A stretch of DNA of 64,000 nucleotides. Origin: Marinobacter maroccanus. Lineage in GTDB: Bacteria > Pseudomonadota > Gammaproteobacteria > Pseudomonadales > Oleiphilaceae. The stretch lies in the NCBI RefSeq assembly GCF_002933275.1, contig NZ_PSSX01000009.1, forward strand, positions 62,001 through 126,000. Direction: 5' to 3'. The notes under the pieces are model-generated. The model did not search any database. It was not told where the DNA came from and worked only from the letters and a program-made list of their open reading frames with translations. Each line of letters starts with the position of its first letter. Position 1 is the stretch's first letter. The position numbers were made by a program, and so were the translations under genes. Shown here one piece after another: positions 49,093 through 56,561 of this stretch.

Positions 49093-50166
49093 ATGAGCAT
49101 AACCGCGCAATCTCCGGCAGACTGGCTGCTTGAGGTCAACAACCTGTCCTGCGGCTACGGCGGGGATTCCGTGGTCAAGGATGTGAGTTTTGCCCTGAGT
49201 CATGGCGACATCGGTTGTCTGCTCGGCCCCAGCGGCTGCGGCAAAAGCACGATACTGCGCGCCCTCGCCGGCTTTCTGCCACTGAGCGGCGGCGAAATCT
49301 GCCTGCAGTCCCAGGCCATCAGCCTGCCCGGGCGCACCCTGCCCCCGGAAAAACGGCGGATTGGCATGGTGTTTCAGGATTATGCCCTGTTTCCGCACCT
49401 GACCATTGCCGACAACGTGGGGTTTGGCCTGCGTAATCTGAACAAGGTGGAAAAGCGCCAGAAGGTTATGGAGCAGCTTAATGTCGTGCACTTGCAGGAC
49501 CTGGCCGACAATTACCCCCATGAATTGTCCGGCGGTCAGCAGCAACGAGTTGCGCTGGCCCGCGCCCTGGCACCCGAGCCCACCCTGATCCTGCTGGATG
49601 AGCCGTTTTCCAACCTGGACGCAGATCTGCGCCGGCGGCTGAGCCTGGATGTTCGCGAAATCCTGAAGACTCTGGGTATCAGCGCTATCCTGGTCACCCA
49701 CGACCAGCAGGAAGCCTTTGCCATGTGCGATCAGGTCGCGGTGTTGCGCGATGGCAGGATCCAGCAGTGGGACGTCCCCTACAACCTGTACCACGAACCA
49801 GCGAATCGGTTCGTTGCCAGCTTCGTGGGCCAGGGTGGGTTTATCCCCGGCACGGCCCTTGGGCCGGACACCATTGAGTCCGAGCTGGGGGTTATCCATG
49901 GTAACCGGGCCTACAAATGGGAGCCCGGCACTCTGGTTGACGTCCTGATCCGCCCTGATGACATCGTTCATGACCCCGACTCGGATCTGCAACCGAAGGT
50001 GGTTGAGAAAACCTTTGCCGGCACTTCAACCCTGTACCGTTTCCGATGTTCCGAGGACACCGAGTTCGAGGCCCTGTTCCGAAGCCATCTGGATTTCAAT
50101 CTGGGCGAGCATGTCCCGGTGCGGGTCGAGGCGGATCACCTGATTGCCTTCGAGCGCACCGCCTGA
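49093..50166 (+). CDS. ABC transporter ATP-binding protein, Fe(3+)/polyamine-type, orphan
   Basis: A 357-residue ATPase of the FbpC/PotA type. Walker A is GPSGCGKST (45-53), Q-loop VFQDYALFPHLTIADNV, signature LSGGQQQRVALARALA, Walker B LILLDEPFSNLD, and the switch histidine is in LVTHDQQEAFAM. The C-terminus (~250-357) has the TOBE-like regulatory part (VDVLIRPDDIVHD, LGEHVPVRVEADHLIAF). No permease or binding-protein gene is adjacent, so its partners must be elsewhere, and substrate naming (iron or other) is inference. It shares the argF transcript and ends 2 bases from convergent glpK. Confidence 0.88.
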   Translation: MSITAQSPADWLLEVNNLSCGYGGDSVVKDVSFALSHGDIGCLLGPSGCGKSTILRALAGFLPLSGGEICLQSQAISLPGRTLPPEKRRIGMVFQDYALFPHLTIADNVGFGLRNLNKVEKRQKVMEQLNVVHLQDLADNYPHELSGGQQQRVALARALAPEPTLILLDEPFSNLDADLRRRLSLDVREILKTLGISAILVTHDQQEAFAMCDQVAVLRDGRIQQWDVPYNLYHEPANRFVASFVGQGGFIPGTALGPDTIESELGVIHGNRAYKWEPGTLVDVLIRPDDIVHDPDSDLQPKVVEKTFAGTSTLYRFRCSEDTEFEALFRSHLDFNLGEHVPVRVEADHLIAFERTA

Positions 50167-50168
50167 CT

Positions 50169-51650
50169 CTAGTTGTTGCACACGCGTTCAACGGCATCCA
50201 GCCAGCCAGCGTAGAGTGATTCTCGCAGAGCCGGACGCATTTGCGGGTGGAACTGCCGCTCGCATTCCCAGAGCCCTGATATCTGCTCAAGGCTTTCAAA
50301 AACACCGGTCTGCAGCCCCGCCAGGTAGGCCGCTCCCAGCGCAGTTGTCTCGGTGACCCGGGGACGGTCAACAGTGACATTCAGTATGTCGGCCAGGAAC
50401 TGCATGACCCAATCGTTCACTACCATGCCGCCGTCCACCCGCAGCGATTCAAGCCGGGCACCGTCGTTCTGAATCGCTCGCACCAGATCCTTGGTCTGAT
50501 AACACACCGACTGCAGACCGGCGGTGACAATCTCGCCAATTCCGGTATCCCGGGTCAGGCCCATGATGGCGCCGCGGGCATGGGGGTCCCAATGAGGTGC
50601 CCCCAGACCGGTAAACGCCGGAACCAGATACACCGGATTGTCGACTCCGACCGCCTCGGCATGGGCCGAAGATTCGTTGGCGTGGGCGATCAGCTTGAGC
50701 CCGTCCCGCAGCCATTGCATGGCAGCACCAGCGACAAAAATACTGCCCTCCACCGCGTAACAGGGCTTGCCGTCCAGGCGATAGGCCATGGTGGTCAGCA
50801 AACGGTTCTCGGACCGGACCGCCTGATCACCGGTGTTGAGCATAAGGAAGCAGCCGGTGCCGTAGGTGCTCTTGGCCATGCCCGGGCGAAAGCACGCCTG
50901 CCCCACCAGAGCGGCGTGCTGATCCCCTGCAATCCCGGCAATAGTGACGGGATTGCCCAACCAACGGGCTTCTGCGGTGCCATAATCTGCGGCGCTGTCC
51001 AGGACCTCCGGCAGCAGGGCCCGGGGCACACGGAACAGGGTCACAAGGTCGTCGTCCCACTCCTGCTTGTGAATATTGAACAGCGCAGTTCTAGACGCAT
51101 TGGTGGCATCGGTACAGTGGGATTTGCCGTCGGTCAGGTTCCAGAGCAGCCAGCTGTCTACAGTGCCGAAAGCCAGTTCACCGGATTCAGCCCGGCTACG
51201 GGCGCCCTCTACGTTATCCAGGATCCAGGCTATCTTGGTGGCCGAGAAGTAGGGGTCAATCAACAGCCCTGTGCGGTCTACAACCATGTCCTCATGGCCG
51301 TCAGATTTCAGCTTGGTACACCAGGACGCCGTTCGACGGTCCTGCCAGACAATGGCGTGGTAGATCGGCTCACCGGTTGCCCTATCCCAGATCACCGTCG
51401 TTTCACGCTGGTTGGTGATGCCGATGCCCGCCAGCTCTGAGGCCTCGATGCTCGCTTTGTCGAGGGCGCCACGACACACCGCCAGAGTGCTGTCCCAGAT
51501 TTCCCGGGCATCATGCTCTACCCAGCCATCTTTCGGGAAATACTGGTGAAATTCCTGCTGGTCAGTGGCAACGCTGTTTCCCGTATGGTCGAAAACAATG
51601 GCACGGGAACTGGTTGTCCCCTGGTCAATGGCGAGCAGATAGCGGGTCAT
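50169..51650 (-). CDS. glpK: Glycerol kinase
   Basis: Phosphorylates glycerol to glycerol 3-phosphate. The 493-residue FGGY-family protein starts [20 protein letters not shown] (phosphate-binding loop) and has [40 protein letters not shown] and the C-terminal [20 protein letters not shown] 51648-51650 has a strong AGGAGG 6 bases upstream, and a -10-like TAGAAT stands just before it (51676-51681, minus strand). No glpF or glpD is beside it. Confidence 0.96.
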   Translation of the reverse strand: MTRYLLAIDQGTTSSRAIVFDHTGNSVATDQQEFHQYFPKDGWVEHDAREIWDSTLAVCRGALDKASIEASELAGIGITNQRETTVIWDRATGEPIYHAIVWQDRRTASWCTKLKSDGHEDMVVDRTGLLIDPYFSATKIAWILDNVEGARSRAESGELAFGTVDSWLLWNLTDGKSHCTDATNASRTALFNIHKQEWDDDLVTLFRVPRALLPEVLDSAADYGTAEARWLGNPVTIAGIAGDQHAALVGQACFRPGMAKSTYGTGCFLMLNTGDQAVRSENRLLTTMAYRLDGKPCYAVEGSIFVAGAAMQWLRDGLKLIAHANESSAHAEAVGVDNPVYLVPAFTGLGAPHWDPHARGAIMGLTRDTGIGEIVTAGLQSVCYQTKDLVRAIQNDGARLESLRVDGGMVVNDWVMQFLADILNVTVDRPRVTETTALGAAYLAGLQTGVFESLEQISGLWECERQFHPQMRPALRESLYAGWLDAVERVCNN

Positions 51651-51733
51651 GGATGGCCTCCTGTTGTTTCTTGAGATTCTAACAGCAGAGCAGCCGGGAA
51701 AGGGTGACCGATACGGAATTTGGGAAAGGACAT

Positions 51734-51758
51734 AAAAAAGGGCCGGAAAACCGGCCCT
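51734..51758 (-). terminator. Rho-independent terminator of the two-component operon
   Basis: Read on the minus strand, GGGCCGG-TTTT-CCGGCCC (51757-51740) is followed by six T's. It lies about 150 bases beyond the sensor-kinase stop and before glpK on the same strand. Confidence 0.88.
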
Positions 51759-51906
51759 CAAATGACGAATGAAACAAGGAAAGTTCGTAAGAACTACAAC
51801 CTCAAAAGTCATCCCTTACGCTTTTAATTATTGACCGGGCAGCCAAACACTTCAGTAGTGCTTGTGTAGTCACTTTGTTACATCAGGTGAGGCGATGAGC
51901 CCTGCT

Positions 51907-53481
51907 TCACACAATTGAGTCCACAGGCTTTTTCCGGGGCCAGACCAGGCTGAATTTTGCCCCACCAAGCGTGTCGCTCCTGCTGACAAAAGCGTGGCCC
52001 CCATGCCAGTACAGAATCCTGCGAACAATAGACAAACCGAGGCCGTAGCCGCCGGAAGTTCGGGTACGACTGTCATCCAGACGGGCAAACGCGGTAAACA
52101 CCTTCTCCCAGTCTTCCTCAGGAATGCCTGGCCCATCGTCTTCGACGTCGATGCGGCAGTTGTCCTCATCAAAGTGGCAACTTACCAGTACCTTGCCCGC
52201 GGCATAGCGACCGGCATTGCCCACCAGATTCTGGATCGCCCGATGCAGGTAGCGAGGCTCGATATCCGACAATGCCCAACGTTCGGAGACCTCATCGATG
52301 TTACCTTCAATGTTCAGCTCGGGCCGAACCATCTGTTGTTCAGAAACCACCTGACGGACAATGTCGGTGACCGAGTTTTCCTGAAGGGAGAATACAGGGC
52401 CACCTTGCTCCAGCCGGGCATAGGTCAGAATCTCGTCGATCAGCTCGTCCAGCTCCTGGATATCGCCATCAATGCCATCAAGCTGCTTCTGGAGCGCGGC
52501 CTGATCCTGGCAGTCCTCGATCATCTGGACACCAAAGCGGATCCGGGCCACCGGGGTACGTAATTCGTGAGAAACGGCATGGATCATTTCCCGCTGCACC
52601 TGCACCAGGCGCTGTATGTGTTCGGCCATCCCATTGAAAGACGAAGCCAAGCGGGTAACCAGCGTTCCTTCGCCCGTCTGAACCCGGGCGCCCATTTCAC
52701 CACGGGCGATTCGGACCGCCACCGACTCAACGGTTCTGAGATTACTGTCCACCTCCCTGAGCGCGAGGAATAGGGCAACGGCCAGCACCCCACCCAGTAC
52801 CAGCGCCAGCAGCAGGACAACCGGCCAGGCCCACGCATTAAACGCAGCAGGCATATCGATCCGGTACAGCTCGCCGTCGGATAACTGAACAATCACCCGG
52901 CCGCAACCGTCGGATTCGTCGGTGTAAAAGGCAAGGCCCCGATCGGCAACCTGGTCCAGAACGTCAGGGTCCGGCAGCAAAGCGGCATCGTCCAGAGGGT
53001 GAACTTCCACATTGAGAGACCGGGCCATCTGCGAAGCAACATTGTGACGGTCATCCGCCGAGGCTGAATCAAGATGCCAGCGGAAGATCAGCCCAATGGT
53101 TTCTGACACGTCCCGGTAAGGCTCGTTCAGACGCAACTGCAGAACCTCTCCGGCAAGCCCGGTTACCAGAACCCGATAGCCCACGTCACTCTCAATACCA
53201 ACCACCTGGCCATAGCCAAGTCGCTCCAGGGCCACCGGAGACAGATTGAATCGGGAAGGGGCGCCCATGCGGAGATCCACTGTTGAGGTCAGCCAATGAT
53301 ACTGTTGTACCGGTGCCGGAGCGGCCGCCAGCCAGCGCATCAGGGGCTCAGGAAAACGTTCGTGCCAGAACTGTGAGCGTACGGTATTGATACCGGTGAA
53401 CAGCAGAACACATAACAGAACGACCAGCGCAGTCAGGCCGGCAAGGCGGGCATAGAGCTTGAGGAAGAACTTCAGGGGCAT
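51907..53481 (-). CDS. RstB-like sensor histidine kinase
   Basis: A 524-residue inner-membrane kinase. The first membrane helix (~13-31, LTALVVLLCVLLFTG) is followed by a periplasmic sensor domain (~32-235), a second helix (AWPVVLLLALVLGGVLAVAL), HAMP (~265-310), HisKA with H305 in HAVSHELRTPVARIRFG, and an ATPase domain (VEDDGPGIPEEDWEKVFTAF, SGGYGLGLSIVRRILYWHGG). It resembles RstB of enterobacteria. ATG 53481 has AGGG 8 bases upstream; a GTG further up is less convincing. Stimulus unknown. It is 67 bases after its regulator gene. Confidence 0.87.
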   Translation of the reverse strand: MPLKFFLKLYARLAGLTALVVLLCVLLFTGINTVRSQFWHERFPEPLMRWLAAAPAPVQQYHWLTSTVDLRMGAPSRFNLSPVALERLGYGQVVGIESDVGYRVLVTGLAGEVLQLRLNEPYRDVSETIGLIFRWHLDSASADDRHNVASQMARSLNVEVHPLDDAALLPDPDVLDQVADRGLAFYTDESDGCGRVIVQLSDGELYRIDMPAAFNAWAWPVVLLLALVLGGVLAVALFLALREVDSNLRTVESVAVRIARGEMGARVQTGEGTLVTRLASSFNGMAEHIQRLVQVQREMIHAVSHELRTPVARIRFGVQMIEDCQDQAALQKQLDGIDGDIQELDELIDEILTYARLEQGGPVFSLQENSVTDIVRQVVSEQQMVRPELNIEGNIDEVSERWALSDIEPRYLHRAIQNLVGNAGRYAAGKVLVSCHFDEDNCRIDVEDDGPGIPEEDWEKVFTAFARLDDSRTRTSGGYGLGLSIVRRILYWHGGHAFVSRSDTLGGAKFSLVWPRKKPVDSIV

Positions 53482-53548
53482 GATACCAACCCTGGCATGG
53501 AACACCGGTGTGCGGGCGAATGGCACACCGGCTCCAGAGACTGAATCG

Positions 53549-54286
53549 TCAGGCTTCCTTTACGAACAGGTAGCCTTTGCTGCGAACCGTCTTGATGCGC
53601 CGCGGATGGATGGGGTCATCACCGATTTTGGGGCGAATCCGGGACACGCGCACATCAATGGAGCGGTCCTGGCCATCGTACTCAATGCCGCGCAACGCGG
53701 TGAAGATTTCTTCCCGGCTGAGAACACGGCCGGCGTTGCTGGCCAGCAACCAGAGCAGATCAAATTCGGCACTGGTCAGATCGATGCTTTCATCGTTCAG
53801 CCAGGCTTCGCGCATGGAGCGGTCGACAACCAGATCGTTGAACTGGAGACGCACCGGTTCTTCGCCGCTTGCTTCGTCACCCGCTCCCTGGCCCGTCTCG
53901 GTAACCCGGCGCAGCATGGCGCGTATGCGTGCCAGCAATACCCGGGGTTTGACCGGCTTGCCGATGTAGTCGTCCGCCCCCATTTCCAGACCGAGAACCT
54001 GGTCCAGATCATCGGTGCGGGCGGTCAGCATGATGATCGGGCCGGAATAGAAAGGACGCACACGACGGCATATGGACAACCCGTCTTCACCCGGCAACAT
54101 CAGATCCAGTACTACCAGATCTGGCTGCTCGTTGCGGATCCGCTCTACCGCGGGGCCACCGTGGGTTTCCAGGGAGACAGTCAACCCGTTGCTTTCAAGG
54201 TATTCACGGGTTAACTCTGCCAACCGCTCATCATCCTCGACAATCAGAATTCGCCAACTTTCGTTTGTCTGTTCCACGCCATCCAT
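53549..54286 (-). CDS. RstA-like OmpR-family response regulator
   Basis: A 245-residue regulator. The receiver domain (~12-128) has the acidic pair in ILIVEDDERLAELT, phospho-acceptor D61 in LVVLDLMLPGEDGLS, and K in ADDYIGKPVKPRVL. The winged-helix DNA-binding domain (~150-243) has LTSAEFDLLWLLASNAGRVL and VRVSRIRPKIGDDP. It and its kinase form a pair, divergent from olsB. Its own start is not on the Pho-box side of any strong ribosome site (CCAGAG). It is not PhoB; I see no evidence it controls olsB. Confidence 0.9.
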   Translation of the reverse strand: MDGVEQTNESWRILIVEDDERLAELTREYLESNGLTVSLETHGGPAVERIRNEQPDLVVLDLMLPGEDGLSICRRVRPFYSGPIIMLTARTDDLDQVLGLEMGADDYIGKPVKPRVLLARIRAMLRRVTETGQGAGDEASGEEPVRLQFNDLVVDRSMREAWLNDESIDLTSAEFDLLWLLASNAGRVLSREEIFTALRGIEYDGQDRSIDVRVSRIRPKIGDDPIHPRRIKTVRSKGYLFVKEA

Positions 54287-54446
54287 CTCTGGTTTTGTTA
54301 TTCCGGTTTCAGGTCATTCTGTGTACCTGACAATACAGGCAACCTGCTGTAACAGCAATTATACATGCTATTCAGAAATATACATGGAACCGCTGCTTCG
54401 TTACACCCTGTGACACGGGTCCCGCAACCGTCAATTCATTCCCCGA

Positions 54447-54507
54447 TGTCACAGACACGTCACCTCGTGGTCACCGATGTGTCATACCGGCTTCATAGGC
54501 TTGTCGG
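54447..54507 (+). promoter_or_regulatory. Pho-box-like array of six 11-base-spaced units upstream of olsB
   Basis: Six hexamers recur at exactly 11-base intervals: TGTCAC (54447), CGTCAC (54458), GGTCAC (54469), TGTCAT (54480), CTTCAT (54491) and TGTCGG (54502). PhoB binds 11-base direct repeats of this TGTCA type (consensus CTGTCATAxAxCTGTCA). A -10-like TAGGCT (54496-54501) lies exactly 10 bases after the fourth unit, as in E. coli phoA, giving a predicted start near 54508, 26 bases before the olsB ATG. Confidence 0.7.
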
Positions 54508-54533
54508 GAAATGGAAACAAAAGAGACGACGCC

Positions 54534-55295
54534 ATGACCACACAAACCGCGAAAGCCCGCCGCAGCGCCCGTCGCCTGAAAACCGACATGACACGGTGCC
54601 CGAAACAGGTAGAGGCGGCCCAGCGACTGCGTTACCGGGTGTTTTCGGAAGAGTATGGCAGCGACCTGGGCGCGCAGACGCCAGGCATCGACGCCGACGA
54701 GTTCGACACCGTGTGTGACCACCTGATCGTAACCGACCTGGATTCCGGCGAGCTGGTAGCGACCACGCGCATCCTGCATCAGGCAGACACCGAAGCGGTT
54801 GGCGGCTTTTACTCGGCAGGCGAGTTTGACTTGAGTGCCCTGGAACAACTCCCCGGCACCATCGCCGAACTGGGTCGCACCTGCGTTCACCCGGATTACC
54901 GCAACGGCGCGACCATCAGCCTGCTCTGGTCGGCAGTGGCCGAATACCTGGTTGAACGCGGTGTTGACTACATGATCGGCTGCGCGAGCATCGGCATGTC
55001 TGACGGAGGGCTGAAGGCCTGGCGCATCGCCCGCCACCTCCAGAACGAGTACCTGGCCGACCCGGCTTTTCTGGTCAAACCGCTCCGGGCAATGCCGCAC
55101 CTGACCCACACCCGGGACAACGATCGCCCGGTGGACGTCCCCGCCCTGATCCGTGCCTACATGCGCCTGGGCGCCCGGGTCTGCGGTGAACCCTGCTGGG
55201 ATCCGGATTTTCGTTGTGCCGATCTGCTGGTCGTGCTGGAGGTCAGCAAGCTGGCCGGTCGCTACAGCCGGCACTTCATGCGCACGGCGTCCTGA
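54534..55295 (+). CDS. olsB: L-ornithine N-alpha-acyltransferase OlsB
   Basis: Transfers a 3-hydroxyacyl group from ACP to ornithine to give lyso-ornithine lipid. The 253-residue GNAT-type protein has RLRYRVFSEEYGSDLG, DTVCDHLIVTDLDSGELVAT and AELGRTCVHPDYRNGATISL, which fit the OlsB (hemolysin-like acyltransferase) family. ATG 54534 is preceded by a weak AGAGACG ribosome site. It starts 17 bases before olsA (18 counting the stop to ATG gap), so both ornithine-lipid steps are together. The upstream Pho-box-like array points to induction by phosphate limitation. Related OlsB proteins sometimes act on other amino acids. Confidence 0.88.
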   Translation: MTTQTAKARRSARRLKTDMTRCPKQVEAAQRLRYRVFSEEYGSDLGAQTPGIDADEFDTVCDHLIVTDLDSGELVATTRILHQADTEAVGGFYSAGEFDLSALEQLPGTIAELGRTCVHPDYRNGATISLLWSAVAEYLVERGVDYMIGCASIGMSDGGLKAWRIARHLQNEYLADPAFLVKPLRAMPHLTHTRDNDRPVDVPALIRAYMRLGARVCGEPCWDPDFRCADLLVVLEVSKLAGRYSRHFMRTAS

Positions 55296-55312
55296 AACCG
55301 GGAGTCTGGGAG

Positions 55313-56173
55313 ATGAGCTGGCTGAGACTCTGCGTTCGAATCACTGCCTTTTTGGCTTTTCTGGCAGCCACTACGATGTTGGCCGCTGGTTTGCGAATCA
55401 CTGAAGTGGTTACCCGCAAAGCCATCGATCGGACACCCTGGGCCAGATTCTGTTTCCGTTGGGCCTGCCGATGCCTGGGACTGAATATTCACCAGCACGG
55501 CTCACCTTCCGACGATACCGTTCTGTTCGTCAGCAACCACATCAGTTGGTCAGATATTCCGATTCTGGGAAGCCTGGCACCGATCCGGTTCCTGTCGAAA
55601 GCCGAGGTTGGCCAGTGGCCGGTCATAGGCTGGCTGGCACGACAGGCCGGCACGCTTTTCATCCGACGGGGAGGCGGCCAGGCCCGCCGCGTTCGGGACC
55701 AGATTATCGAGAATTTGCAGGCTGGAGAGAATGTCCTGGTTTACCCGGAAGGAACCACCAGCGCAGGTCTGACCGTGTTACCTTTCCACGGCCTGCTGCT
55801 CAAGGCCGCACCGGAAAGCAAAACACCAGTCCAGCCCGTCACCATCGCCTATCGCAGAAACGGGCGCCCTGATCATCTGGCCCCCTTCATTGGAGAAGAC
55901 GAGTTCCACAGCCATCTTCTGCGAATGCTCAGACAGCCCTCTGCGCGGGTCGACGTTGTCTTCCACGCACCGGTGTGCCCGTCGGATCAGGCTGCCACAG
56001 GGGAGTTGGCCGGCCACCTGCGAGAAACCGTTCTTGAAGGCCTGACGCGGATATACAGCGGCGAATACGATGAGCCGGTAACAGACCTCCTCAGAACAGG
56101 GGACGACCCTGGGCTACCTCATCTTCCGTCGCTTCACGGCGGCCAACGATCTCCAGATCAAAGTACAGGGTAA
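55313..56173 (+). CDS. olsA: O-acyltransferase OlsA (PlsC family)
   Basis: Adds the second acyl chain to lyso-ornithine lipid; some members also make phosphatidic acid. The 286-residue protein has an N-terminal membrane helix (~9-28), the HX4D motif NHISWSD (H76, D81), RFLSKAEVGQWPVIG, and VYPEGTTS (144-150). ATG 55313 has GGGAG 8 bases upstream. The C-terminus (DDPGLPHLPSLHGGQRSPDQ) reads 83 bases into the 3' end of the convergent fkpB gene (56091-56173), and this tail is probably not conserved. Distinguishing OlsA from ordinary PlsC relies on its position next to olsB. Confidence 0.85.
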   Translation: MSWLRLCVRITAFLAFLAATTMLAAGLRITEVVTRKAIDRTPWARFCFRWACRCLGLNIHQHGSPSDDTVLFVSNHISWSDIPILGSLAPIRFLSKAEVGQWPVIGWLARQAGTLFIRRGGGQARRVRDQIIENLQAGENVLVYPEGTTSAGLTVLPFHGLLLKAAPESKTPVQPVTIAYRRNGRPDHLAPFIGEDEFHSHLLRMLRQPSARVDVVFHAPVCPSDQAATGELAGHLRETVLEGLTRIYSGEYDEPVTDLLRTGDDPGLPHLPSLHGGQRSPDQSTG

Positions 56174-56561
56174 AGCCCGCCAGCGGGTGGTTTGCATCCA
56201 CCTTCACCAGATTGCCGTCGATCCCGACAACTTGCACAATCTGCGCTTCATCACCGGTGTTGGTCTGGAATTTCATGCCAATCTGCAGGTTCTCGATGCC
56301 TTCAAACAGTGAGCGCGGCACCTTGCGCACCAGCTCCGGCTTATGTTCACCATACGCCATGGCCGGCGGCACCGTTACCTCCAGGCAATCCCCAACATTG
56401 CGGTCTTTTACCGCCTGCTGAATCCCTTCAATAATCTCGGGACTGCCGTAGACAAAGTGCAGGGGCTCACTGCCTTCGGAAGTATCAACGAGCTCGCCGA
56501 TCTTGTTTTTCAGCACGTAGTGAACGGTAAAAACGTCGGGTCTTGCTTGTGAAGCTGTCAT
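56091..56561 (-). CDS. fkpB: FKBP-type peptidyl-prolyl isomerase (FkpB/SlpA-like)
   Basis: Cis-trans prolyl isomerase and likely chaperone. The 156-residue protein has the FKBP domain interrupted by an insert-in-flap (IF) domain, as in SlyD and SlpA: YVLKNKIGELVDTSEGSEPL and GSPEIIEGIQQAVKDRNVGD, an IF segment with VPPAMAYGEHKPELVRKVPR, then KVDANHPLAGFTLYFDLEIV. It lacks SlyD's His-rich metal tail. Its ATG overlaps the stop of the upstream acyl-CoA gene (TGATG), so they are coupled, which is not the usual fkpB-ispH context. It overlaps the 3' end of olsA on the other strand. Confidence 0.9.
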   Translation of the reverse strand: MTASQARPDVFTVHYVLKNKIGELVDTSEGSEPLHFVYGSPEIIEGIQQAVKDRNVGDCLEVTVPPAMAYGEHKPELVRKVPRSLFEGIENLQIGMKFQTNTGDEAQIVQVVGIDGNLVKVDANHPLAGFTLYFDLEIVGRREATEDEVAQGRPLF

